Made by a program: the position numbers and the translations under genes. 64,000 nt of DNA, taken from the NCBI RefSeq assembly GCF_963678635.1, contig NC_087070.1, positions 9,024,539 to 9,088,538 on the forward strand, read 5' to 3'. Under the pieces are notes generated by a model that was given only the letters and a program-made list of their open reading frames with translations, was not told the origin of the DNA and made no database searches. The DNA is from Symsagittifera roscoffensis (Eukaryota > Xenacoelomorpha > Acoela > Convolutidae). Positions 43,020 to 54,655 of this stretch are shown here, in pieces. Every line of letters starts with the position of its first letter. Position 1 is the stretch's first letter.

Positions 43020-45190
43020 CTTCTATAGGTTTGTTCTCTCTCTCTTCCATGACGACACCGCAAAGTCGTCCCTTGGGTAGGGGTTTCAGCGGGGCGCGCG
43101 AGTTTCACTTCGATCTACAAACCCGAACATATTTTGCTTGTCCCATTTTGTGTATTGCTGTTAAGGCTGTCTCGTCTACTCAATAAAATCGCAAGAATTT
43201 CCAACAGTAATTAAACTCAGAAACTATGAGTCCAATTACAGAAGACTTTGAGTGTCCAGGATACAATCTAAAAATCTAATCAAAAGGAAAGGGTCGGCGA
43301 TTTATCAGCTTAATTGTTTAACCGCTATTTAACTTCCAACTGACTCAACTGATGTATCTTTTCCGATTTGAATAGCTTCAAGAATCACTGTCTTCAATCT
43401 GATGAGAACCAACTATCTACTGTCTGTGCTATAGTTTTAGTTAAAAGACGACATTCCCATTCAGACCTACTATCCGCTTAAATCACCCGTCCACACATGT
43501 TTTATGACGATATTACTCCCCTTGTCAACACTGCCACGTGGCAAGTAGGTTTTTTTTACCAATCTCTTTACACTTTTTAGATACCCGGTATGCGCTGGTG
43601 AAACTATTTGACCGAGCAAACAAAAATCATACGATCCTAATCAACCTATTTTTGACTTAGTGAACTTCAGCCCCCGAGTTCAACTCAACCTCCAATACGA
43701 GCTCAGTGAGCCTCCCAAGGTCCTTAATTTAATTATACCGTTAACATTACGATCTCTGGGTTTATGGAGAGACCCGGGGTATGGGGTGAACCTTTTCATG
43801 GGTAGATAATTCATTTCAGGCATCTAAATTTTCAATCTGTACTCTATTCCAATCCCGAACTTCTAGCTATCACTCGAACGTAATTTGTTTATTGGGGTTC
43901 AATTTAAGCCAAAAAGCCACTTCCGGGGAGCCAAGGAGCGTCCGTTCATACTAATAAGGAGACCTAATTCTCACGCGGCGGTTCTACTACTTCCAATTTG
44001 TTCTGGGACTACGTTTCTTTAGTGTGATTTAATTGCTTTTATTAGATCATTCGTCAAGCTAAGCTTAACCCAATGCTTACCGAATCCACTTTGAATTAAT
44101 TCCCCTACTCAAAGGTTGCAATATGAAGATGGAAATCAGCTTCTGCTGCAGTTCCCAATACATACGTTTCCTTCGAATTTCTAGTAAGGCGACCAATTTC
44201 TTTTTCCAGGGGTTAGGCGCCTGGGATTACGCCACTTCCCGGTGATAATCTCGGGATTTCGTATGCAATTTTTGGTGTAAACGCCAAAGGTCAGCTCAAA
44301 ATTACCCAAAGGTCACCCGGGGTGAAACTTTTATATTTGGATTCAGAATCCCATGGGTCCTAACTGCCGATTTTAATACATATCCCATCAATACTTTACA
44401 GGTTATCCCAATTCTAAGGTCCATTATCACTTTTCTGGGGAACTGACTATTAACACCAGGAGGAGTCGCCGGATCCGGATGCATTTTACTCACCAGGGTT
44501 TTTTTTGGGATTCGTATCTTATGTGTTTTGCGTAATTTGCAAATTCCAGTCAAAGGGTTTGTTTTTTATCAAGTGCTTATTGCTTCAATCCAAATCTTGG
44601 AAATTGTTCAAATTATAACGCACAATGTAACTTTCCATTACCTATGATCCCTCCAAATCTCAGCTCCCTGCGTTTAATGGAGGCCGATAAATGATTTCCA
44701 GAAGATAGGGACGGGTATGTTTACTTAGGACGTAAAACCGGATGTGGGTGTCCTGGGGGTCTGGGGTTTTAAGCTTAAACTTCCCTCAACTAGGCCTACA
44801 ACATGTTAAAACTTGAGATCATTTTTTTTGCTAGTTGCCGAGTTCTGAGAAGGCCATTTACACTTCCGCGACCGTTATCACTTGCCCTCCGTGGGTCTCA
44901 GGGGGTCCCTTTTTCGTACGCTTTGCTCAAATCATTTCTTGTACCGCGCCTCTGAGTTTCATAATATTAGCTTCCTTTGTTCCCGTTTAGGGGGTATGCC
45001 GATTTTACTGTTTTCCTTTTTTCTGGCATAAGAGTTACAAATTCTTCGAAGATTGAACTATACTGGGCTCGACAGTTTAATTGCGGTACTACTCAACCTA
45101 ATGACTTATCAGTTTTACCCTCAGTTTACTCTGGCATGTAATACAGTAGAATTTCCAATTCTACGCCTGGCAGCAATGAGCAGTGTTAAC
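43020..45190. other. GC-richer block without reading frames, unexplained
   Basis: The sequence changes character. Long A and T runs almost vanish, GC rises to roughly 40-55 percent per line, and CpG-containing words are common (GGGGCGCGCGAG, CACGCGGCGG, CCGGATCCGG). All six frames are full of stops. The longest frame is 83 codons (44,302-44,553, minus) and has no family. I compared it mentally with rRNA, tRNA, snRNA and transposase signatures and found none. It could be an old insertion such as organelle-derived DNA, a non-coding RNA gene, or a former exon cluster. Confidence 0.4.
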
Positions 45191-46277
45191 TGAGACTCCA
45201 ATATGTAATCGTTTATCATTGGTTATTCTTGAAAGTGCAGCTACTGTTTATATAATTGCGATGCAACAATGCGCGCTTTCAACTAAATCCTATACTTTTT
45301 AGTTTTATAGGCTTGTTGCTGTTATTATTTGTTGACCAATTCCTTTGAAAAGGGAAAACATACCTAGTTATGCCAATTTTTCATCAGATATTATGAATAA
45401 CTCAACGTGTCAGGAAAAGTCGAAACAGTTTCTAGCTAATTTGATTGTTCAAAAGACATTAAAAAATTGGCTGGAAATTCAATCAATTGTGAGCCGTTTG
45501 AGAGACGGTGGCGTATTTTTTCAGCTTATCAATTAAAAATTTTTGGTTATTTTGTAGCATTGAGCATTTGAGTTTTTAGAAACAAAACTTGAAAAACTTT
45601 TCCAGCTATTTTTTTAATGTCTGGATTCGCGCCTATCAATTGTATTCTTAAAAGAGGTTTGAATTGCGTTTTCACTAAAAAAATTGTTTCAAATTTGCTT
45701 CACGATTTTAGGAAAATTTTGAAAATTATTTTCTTAATATAAATTTTGTACGTCTTTTTAGTTTCATGGAAGCGAGATAGGTGCAGCCATTACTGAGACA
45801 GGTGTTACAATACTGCAAGCGTAGTATAATTTTTAATGAAATTCGAAATCAAAAAACGTTTCATCCGAAAAATATTTCACTCCACTATCGAACAGTGAAG
45901 GTGTAAAGATCAGAAAAACTTGATCGACTTCTGACTCCGAAAATGAAACTGAATTATCAGACCTATTGATACAGTTTTCTCCAATTGGGTTAATTTATCA
46001 AGGAAAGGGTCAATCGTAAACTGTTCTAACAATTCAAAGAGCCTCAAGGCCAATTGTTTTTTGGAAAGATGGGTTTTTTTAAAAAACAGGTCAATTTTTT
46101 TTCTTTTTACTTGCGTTCATTGACTCTTATCCTAATTCTTATTGGCTGTTTATTTTTCTTGTCCCGTTTCTTATTGTTCATTACGAGGGCAAACTGTGCA
46201 CTGTATAGGCGCACAATTTCGTGTGTGTATGTTCCTGGATTCCATAGACAAATCTTAAAATATAATCCAAAATATAT
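45191..46277. other. AT-rich unique DNA, nothing recognised
   Basis: It returns to the local AT-rich style. A 63-codon frame at 45,345-45,536 has no recognisable family and is not supported by splice sites or repeats. Confidence 0.45.
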
Positions 46278-46503
46278 CTGGATTCCACTTACAAAATTTC
46301 CGTGGGTTCCGCGTACAAATACCTGTAACGTAAATTTTGTCGGCCCATTTGTTGTGTCGCGGATTCCGCGACAAGCGAATATTGTTAGTTGTTGTGGATT
46401 CCGCAGATGTAAGTGGATTCTGCGAAATGAAAATAGAATCCGCAAAATTTGTAAGATGAATCCGCAAATGCTAGTCGATTCCGCAAACTGTAAGTGGATT
46501 CAG
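46278..46503. mobile_element. Small foldback element built of GGATTCCGC words
   Basis: CTGGATTCCACTTACA (46,278-46,293) is mirrored by TGTAAGTGGATTCAG (46,489-46,503). Between them, GGATTCCGC, GGATTCTGCG and their reverses recur every 20-40 bp, including CGCGGATTCCGCG at 46,356. The overlapping long frames on both strands here (153 and 112 codons) are products of this repetitive structure, not genes. Confidence 0.6.
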
Positions 46504-47481
46504 AATTTAGTTTAATACAGAACTTGCATATAAGCAATTAAAGGCTACAACTAGAGTTCTTATCTATAGCAATGTGGAAATTCAAGGCAAGGACTTAACC
46601 ATTGTCAGCGGAACCCACGACAAATTTCAAAACACTTGTTAACTAAGTCGGTGGATGTCACCTTTTAGCATCTAGGAAACACAGTACCGATTAAAATCAA
46701 TATTTGGATTAATTGGGTTGAGAGTGTATGGAAATACAACACAAATCATATCGCTACATACTGATTTTGGGAGCATAACGTCGCATAAAATCAATATTTG
46801 TAGTCATGCACAGTTTGAATGCCTCGAGGTTCAGAATGCACAGTTTGGCCTCGTTATGTTCTTAGGTCAGGTAACACTTAGCCAAATGCCACGCAGTTTT
46901 GTCTCCTAGACATCAAAATTTCAAATGTTGGGAAAATGGTGATTGACCGTTACAATAAAAAAATATTTTTGATCCAAAATTGGCAGAAATTGACAAAAGT
47001 CTTTTGCGAGCAGTTTTTCATTATACACGTATTGTAACTGTTAAAATGTATGGTATTTTTCTTTTTTTAATTCTTCATTAACTTGGTTTATAAAGATCAT
47101 AGCAAAGCTCCTGCCTGATGGAGATGAACCCTTCTGGAAATCTCGCGCGCCATTATGCTAGAAACTTTCGCATGAAAAATTGTATTCATAGCGCACAAAC
47201 GTTTTGATTTGATTCAATTGGGGACCGGCCTACATGCATATGTGCTGCCTTAGCATGGGACTATAAGTGCAATTAGAATTCAGTTTGTTTTCTAACACTT
47301 TCAACTAAAACTCAAAGTCAGGCTTGCCACAACAAAGTGAGTAATTAATTTATTTGCGCACATGCAAGTGGCGCACATGCAAGTTGCTACGCCCTCAATT
47401 TATTGCTCTTGCCATGGAGATTGTGCAACAATGAAGATAATACTTGCGTAAACTATTTCAGCCGTTTTGAGCCCCGCTAGC
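46504..47481. other. Unique DNA, no gene recognised
   Basis: Only minor features: TGCGCACATGCAAGT-like words twice in tandem near 47,354-47,386, and short chance frames. Confidence 0.45.
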
Positions 47482-47801
47482 CTAGGAAGGGGGCGTTTAA
47501 CAGTGCCGAAGTACAACAGTGCCGAAAACGAAAAAGTGCCGTACAACAGTGCCGAAAACGAAAATAGATTATTTTCCGCATTGTTGGACAATAATTTTAT
47601 TTTCGGCACTCTTGTACTTCGGAACTGTTGAACGCCCCTCTAAGGGCAGCGCAACAGTGCCGAAAATAAAATTGCAGTTCAACAGTGCCGAAAATCATCT
47701 ATTTTCGGCACTGTTGAACACTTTTTCGTTTTCGGCACTGTTGAACACTTTTTCGTTTTCGGCACTGTTGTACTTCGGCACTGCTATACTGCCCCGCCTA
47801 G
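47482..47801. mobile_element. Pair of adjacent foldback elements with CAACAGTGCCGAA repeats
   Basis: The outer ends CTAGGAAGGGGGC (47,482) and GCCCCGCCTAG (to 47,801) are inverted relative to each other. Next inward on both sides come AGTGCCGAAGTACAACAGTG and CCGAAAACGAAAA. In the middle (about 47,625-47,660) a second pair of ends, TTCGGAACTGTTGAACGCCCC and CTAAGGGCAGCGCAACAGTG, divides it into two hairpins, 47,482-47,640 and 47,639-47,801. There is no coding capacity. The superfamily is unknown. Confidence 0.75.
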
Positions 47802-48098
47802 TAAAACTGACCGCTGTTGAATACTTTCCTTTAAATTTGTAGTCAGTGCTGATATTGAAAAAAAAAAATTTGTAGATATTTTCTGCTAGAATAGAAATGT
47901 TAATTGAGCTTATGTTTTCAATGAAAACCAGATTTTTTTGCTGGTATAGTTTTCAACCAATCAGATTCGAGCATTACAATCAAATTTTAAAAATAGTAAA
48001 AACGATCAGTTTTGAGGCCGTATAACGGAAAAGATTCAAAATTGTTACCGTGTTTTGAGTTTTAGAGAGAAGTAAACGAGGAGGGAGCTTACATACTG

Positions 48099-48287
48099 AT
48101 GCAACAAGAAAGGGAAAAGGCGGGGCATAAAAAATTCGTGGATGACGTCAGTGCACGTCTGCTGAGTCGCAGCTTTAGACCCGCTGTTCTATTCACTGGC
48201 TCGCTGAAGTTACCCCGTCCAAAAGATCCCGAGCTGAAATTGCACCCTAAAAATAAGAAAATGAGGCACCAGTCGGATAAACAGTGA
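48099..48287 (+). CDS. Hypothetical 62-residue basic protein or exon
   Basis: The frame from ATG 48,099 to TGA 48,285-48,287 has a composition unlike the AT-driven chance frames nearby: rich in Lys, Arg, Pro and Leu, with KFVDDVSARLLSRSFRPAV and LPRPKDPELKLHPKNKK. The local DNA is GC-richer than its flanks and contains ATGACGTCA (a CRE-type site) within the frame. No homologous family is recognised, and there is no second exon or copy to test it. Confidence 0.25.
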   Translation: MQQEREKAGHKKFVDDVSARLLSRSFRPAVLFTGSLKLPRPKDPELKLHPKNKKMRHQSDKQ

Positions 48288-49393
48288 AAAAAAAAGAAAA
48301 GATTGACCAGCCGCGTAATCCCTCATGATTGCCTAAAGGGGAGGTGGGGGGGGGGGAAGAAGATATAAATTTTTTTATTACAATCAATGATCAATTTTTA
48401 AAGCTCGACTTGATAAAGTTGACAGCTTTCTTTACGATGTAATCTCATATCAATGTAAGCAAATATAAATTCGAAATGCACTCAAAATTTATACATGGCT
48501 ATGGTAAAATTCAGATGTAGGTCAGCTAAGGGGGGGGGGGGGCTTTAGGGGATCCAAAACATCTCAAATTGCTGCAGAACTTGAAACTCAAGCCACACTC
48601 GACAAGCCTTTCGAGTTTTTTGTTGTACGCTCAAACGCAACATATTATTGTATAAGAGTTATTGTACAATTTAATTATTCTAACTTTGAATTAAACTTAC
48701 AATTTGATACATCATGAGATCATCCTGTATTGAAACAGATTTAGTTCATTATTTTGTTATGTTCCATAATATTATTTGTTTTACTCAAAACTTTTTTTAT
48801 TTATTTCAATTCAAAACTACACTTAACGCCAGCTTGGAAAATTTTTTTACCAAGCATCAGAAATCTACAATTTGCCTGTTAATCAATTGAAAAAACTTTA
48901 TTTTTTAATTTTCAGACAGTGAAAAATTGATTTTTTTGTTTGATATAGCTTGCAAAATGTCGACCATAAGCTCTTTTAAGAAGTTTACATGGCTTCTTAA
49001 TAAATAAAAAACAGAGCGAACACGCGTTAAGTTCATGTATCGATCAGTTCAGCTTACGTTTACAGGGTTCCAAAATTGAAAAAAAAACTAACGTGTTTGA
49101 AGGTTTTAAGAAAAGCTTTTCTTTGATACTGAATTGTCTCGTCTTAAGATCAACGATATTGAAGCGAATTATTAAAAAGTTTTTTTAAAATATGATAACC
49201 GTTTGTAGGTTCAAAACTATCCGGCAAAAAATGCAAACCTACGGTTTTCAATCAATATCGTAGTTCGTAATCAATTTTTCAATTAAACTAACCAAAAACT
49301 AAAATTATTTTAATTCTATCGTTCCATGTATGAAAAAATGCATGCCATGCAATTCCAGAATATAGAACTTTTGTGCTATTTTGAAAAAAAAAT
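48288..49393. other. AT-rich unique DNA with two poly-G runs
   Basis: G-runs of about 12 to 13 bases lie near 48,346 and 48,530. No frames or repeats are recognised otherwise. Confidence 0.5.
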
Positions 49394-52300
49394 TCATCTA
49401 TGAACCTGACTAAAAAGATTTGATAAAAAAACCTGTTAATTTTAAGCTTGAATACCTATCGTAGTAGGTTCGATTGCCCACACAAACAATAATGACCCTA
49501 CAGTAAGTTATGAAAAAGAATACAAGTAAGCACATGGCAGATTGAACATTTTCGCGCGTGGCTGCGAAAAAAACGTAGTAGTAGTCAAGTAGTTTTTCTT
49601 TGTTGCAAAAATGATAACCCATTGCCAATACCACAAACTTAACACGTTTTTCAAAAATGTTCCGTGTCTTGACTAAAAAACTAACATCTACATTTTCAGT
49701 TCCGCTTTTGTAAAGTTGAATAGCCAGAAGCCTGGTCTGGAGATAATTTATTAAAGGCGCAAGTAGAGTTTATTTAATCATGAGCCCATTATATATGACT
49801 GTTTTAATTTTTGATCAAATTACATAATATTTTTCAAAACAACCAAATTTGACACAAGTTTTTAGTATCGTAAGTGTTTGGGAGAAAACTTGCGCAAATA
49901 GATTTTTCTATTTTTTGAGCTGTTTTTTAATAAATAAGAGAAATTTAACGAACTTGTATCTTTCGGCCTTGAAATAAGATTTAAAATCCAACAAAAACTG
50001 AAAGTTTTAATTTAAAAAAAGTTTAAATTTCAACTGATTTTGGCCCTAAGTTAAAAATGTTTGCAAAAAACTAAGTCAAATATTTTAATTGATGTCCGGA
50101 TAGTAAATATAAAAAGTCAAATAAACCTGTCAAATGATTACAACTTTTTTCTTCTAAAACAGTGACTTTTGCGTTAAATAAATTTTACAGAAACTCATTC
50201 TCAATCTTTTTTTTAAAAAAGAACACGAAAATTTTGTCATGTCTGCGTTATTAAAACCCGATCCTGTAAAGGCGTAGGATTTATTAACTCTTAATTTTGA
50301 TAGATGTATAGTCACGAAAACGATCCTGTTATTTTGCTCTACCTATTTTTTCTGAAAAAAACACCAATCACGTTGTTCATCTGCTCAGAAAACTACGACC
50401 ACTATTAATTATACTAATTTTCACTAAGCAGCATTGTAAGCAAAATGAGAAAAACCAATCACGCAATTCATCTAATCAAAAAACTACAACCAAAAATTTA
50501 ACCAATCACGTTGTCACCTGCTCAAAAAACTACGATCATACTGAATCATATCAATTTTCAATAAGCAGCAGTGTAAGCAAAAAGAGGAAAAATCAATCAC
50601 GTGTTTCATCTATGAACCTGACTAAAAAGATTTGATAAAAAAACCTGTTAATTTTAAGCTTGAATACCTATCGTAGTAGGTTCGATTGCCCACACAAACA
50701 ATAATGACCCTACAGTAAGTTATGAAAAAGAATACAAGTAAGCACATGGCAGATTGAACATTTTTGCGTTTGGCTGCGAAAAAAACGTAGTAGTAGTCAA
50801 GTAGTTTTTCTTTGTTGCAAAAATGATAACCCATTGCTAATACCACAAACATAACACGGTTTTCAAAAATGTTCCGTGTCTTGACTAAAAAACTAACATC
50901 TACATTTTCAGTTCCGCTTTTGTAAAGTTGAATAGCCAGAAGCCTGGTCTGGAGATAATTTATTAAAGGCGCAAGTAGAGCTTATTTAATCATGAGCCCA
51001 TTATATATGACTGTTTTAATTTTTGATCAAATTACATAATATTTTTCAAAACAACCAAATTTGACACAAGTTTTTAGTCGTAAGTGTTTGGGAGAAAACT
51101 TGCGCAAATAGATTTTTCTATTTTTTGAGCTGTTTTCTAATAAATAAGAGAAATTTAACGAACTTGTATCTTTCGGCCTTGAAATAAGATTTAAAATCCA
51201 ACAATAACTGAAAGTTTTAATTTAAAAAAAGTTTAAATTTCAACAGTATTTGGCCCTAAGTTAAAAATGTTTGCAAAAAACTAAGTCAAATATTTTAATT
51301 GATGTCCGGATAGGAAATATAAAAAGTCAAATAAACCTGTCAAATGATAACAATTTTTTTCTTCTAAAACAGTGACTTTTGAGTTAAATAAATTTTACAG
51401 AAACTCATTCTCAATCTTTTTTTTTTAAAAAGAACACGAAAATTTTGTCATGTCTGCGTTATTAAAACCCGATCCTGTAAAGGCGTAGGATTTATTAACT
51501 CTTAATTTTGATAGATGTATAGTCACGAAAATGATCCTGTTATTTTGCTCTACCTATTTTTTCTGAAAAAAAACACCAATCACGTTGTTCATCTGCTCAG
51601 AAAACTACGACCACTATTAATTATACTAATTTTCACTAAGCAGCATTGTAAGCAAAATGAGAAAAACCAATCACGCAATTCATCTAATCAAAAAACTACA
51701 ACCAAAAATTTAACCAATCACGTTGTCACCTGCTCAAAAAACTACGATCATACTGAATCATATCAATTTTCAATAAGCAGCAGTGTAAGCAAAAAGAGGA
51801 AAAATCAATCACGTGTTTCATCTATGAACCTGACTAAAAAGATTTGATAAAAAAACCTGTTAATTTTAAGCTTGAATACCTATCGTAGTAGGTTCGATTG
51901 CCCACACAAACAATAATGACCCTACAGTAAGTTATGAAAAAGAATACAAGTAAGCACATGGCAGATTGAACATTTTTGCGTGTGGCTGCGAAAAAAACGT
52001 AGTAGTAGTCAAGTAGTTTTTCTTTGTTGCAAAAATGATAACCTATTGCTAATACCACAAACATAACACGGTTTTCAAAAATGTTCCGTGTCTTGACTAA
52101 AAAACTAACATCTGCAATTTCAGTTCCGCTTTTGTAAAGTTGAATAGCCAGAAGCCTGGTCTGGAGATAATTTATTAAAGGCGCAAGTAGAGCTTATTTA
52201 ATCATGAGCCCATTATATATGACTGTTTTAATTTTTGATCAAATTACATAATATTTTCAAAACAACCAAATTTGACACAAGTTTTTAGTATCGTAAGTGT

Positions 52301-54242
52301 TTGGGAGAAAACTTGCGCAAATAGATTTTTCTATTTTTTGAGCTGTTTTTTAATAAAAAAGAGAAATTTAACGAACTTGTATCTTTCGGCCGTGAAATAT
52401 GATTTAAAATCCAACAATAACTAAAAGTTTCAATTTAAAAAAAGTTTAAATTTCAACTGATTTTGGCCCTAAGTTAAAAATGTTTGCAAAAAACTATGTC
52501 AAATATTTTAATTGATGTCCGGATAGTAAATATAAAAAGTCAAATAAACTTGTCAAATGATTACAATTTTTTTCTCCTAAAACAGTGACTTTTGTATTAA
52601 ATAAATTTTACAGAAATTCATTCTCTATCTTTTTTTTATAAAAAGAACACAAAAATTTTGTCATGTCTGTTTTCATTAAAACCCGATCCTTTAAAGGCGT
52701 AGGATTTATTAACTCTTAATTTTGATAGATGTATAGTCACGAAAACGATCCTGTTATTTTGCTCTACCTATTTTTTCTGAAAAAAACACCAATAACGTTG
52801 TTCATCTGCTTAGAAAACTACGACCACTATTAATTATACTAATTTTCACTAAGCAGCATTGTAAGCAAAATGAGAAAAACCAATCACGCAATTCATCTAA
52901 TCAAAAAACTACAACCAAAAATTTAACCAATCACGTTGTCACCTGCTCAAAAAACTACGATCATACTGAATCATATCAATTTTCAATAAGCAGCAGTGTA
53001 AGCAAAAAGAGGAAAAATCAAATACGTGTTTCATCTATGAACCTGACTAAAAATATTTGATAAAAAAACCTGTTAATTTTAAGCTTGAATACCTATCGTA
53101 GTAGGTTCGATTGCCCACTCAAACAATAATGACCCTACAGTAAGTTATGAAAAAGAATACAAGTAAGCACATGGCAGATTGAACATTTTTGCGTGTGGCT
53201 GCGAAAAAAACGTAGTAGTAGTCAAGTAGTTTTTCTTTGTTGCAAAAATGATAACCCACTGCTAATACCACAAACATAACACGGTTTTCAAAATTGTTCC
53301 GTGTCTTGATTAAAAAACTAACATCTACAATTTCAGTTCCGCTTTTGTAAAGTTGAATAGCCAGAAGCCTGGTCTGGAGAGAATTTATTAAAGGCGCAAG
53401 TAGAGTTTATTTAATCATGAGCCCATTATATATGACTGTTTTAATTTTTGATCAAATTACATAATATTTTTCAAAACAACCAAATTTGACACAAGTTTTT
53501 AGTATCGTAAGTGTTTGGGAGAAAACTTGCGCAAATAGATTTTTCTATTTTTTGAGCTGTTTTTTAATAAATAAGAGAATTTTAACGAACTTGTATCTTT
53601 CGGCCTTGAAATATGATTTAAAATCCAACAATAACTGAAAGTTTCAATTTAAAAAAAGTTTAAATTTCAATTGATTTTAGCCCTAAGTTAAAAATGTTTG
53701 CAAAAAACTAAGTCAAATATTTTAATTGATGTCCGGATAGTAAATATAAAAAGTCAAATAAACCTGTCAAATGATTACAACTTTTTTCTTCTAAAACAGT
53801 GACTTTTGCGTTAAATAAATTTTACAGAAACTCATTCTCAATCTTTTTTTTTAAAAAGAACACGAAAATTTTGTCATGTCTGCGTTATTAAAACCCGATC
53901 CTGTAAAGGCGTAGGATTTATTAACTCTTAATTTTGATAGATGTATAGTCACGAAAACGATCCTGTTATTTTGCTCTACCTATTTTTTCTGAAAAAAACA
54001 CCAATCACGTTGTTCATCTGCTCAGAAAACTACGACCACTATTAATTATACTAATTTTCACTAAGCAGCATTGTAAGCAAAATGAGAAAAACCAATCACG
54101 CAATTCATCTAATCAAAAAACTACAACCAAAAATTTAACCAATCACGTTGTCACCTGCTCAAAAAACTACGATCATACTGGATCATATCAATTTTCAATA
54201 AGCAGCAGTGTAAGCAAAAAGAGGAAAAATCAATCACGTGTT
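49394..54242. repeat. Four tandem copies of a 1,212-bp composite unit
   Basis: Units start at TCATCTATGAACC: 49,394, 50,606, 51,818 and 53,031 (spacing 1,212, 1,212, 1,213), and the fourth ends at 54,242. Each has ~968 bp of otherwise unique AT-rich DNA (with TTTGGGAGAAAACTTGCGC and TAAAGGCGTAGGATTTATT) and ~244 bp of the 141-bp satellite (from ACACCAATCACGTTG, for example 50,362). Copies differ at a few percent. A 76-codon minus-strand frame is open in three units but has a TGA in the fourth. Confidence 0.97.
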
Positions 54243-54655
54243 TCATCTGCTCGAAAAAGTACGACCAAACAAAAACATAACCAACAACGTTGCTCATCTG
54301 CTCCTTAGACCAACAACCATACTAAGCCATACTAATTTTTACTAAGCAGCAGTGTAAGCAAAATGAGAAAAACCAATCACGCTATTCATCTAATCAAAAA
54401 ACTACAACCAAAAATTTAACCAATCACGTTGTCACCTGCTCAAAAAACTACGATCATACTGAATCATATCAATTTTCACTAAGCAGCAGTGTAAGCAAAA
54501 AGAGGAAAAATCAATCACGTGTTTCATCTGCTCGAAAAAGTACGACCAAACAAAAACATAACCAACAACGTTGCTCATCTGCTCCTTAGACCACCAACCA
54601 TTCTAAGCCATACTAATTTTTACTAAGCAGCAGTGTAAGCAAAAAAGAGAAAAAC

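Noticed and set aside
43020-45190. Ribosomal RNA or organelle rRNA in the GC-richer block
   Set aside because: I looked for universal rRNA core words on both strands and recognised none. The block is left as unexplained.
46054-46515. 153-codon plus-strand frame, overlapping a 112-codon minus-strand frame
   Set aside because: Both run through the GGATTCCGC foldback, which depletes stops on both strands. Residues mirror the repeat and show no family.
50622-50852. 76-codon minus-strand frame conserved in three 1,212-bp units (49,410, 50,622, 51,834)
   Set aside because: The fourth unit has a TGA in the middle of it, and conservation matches that of the whole repeat.
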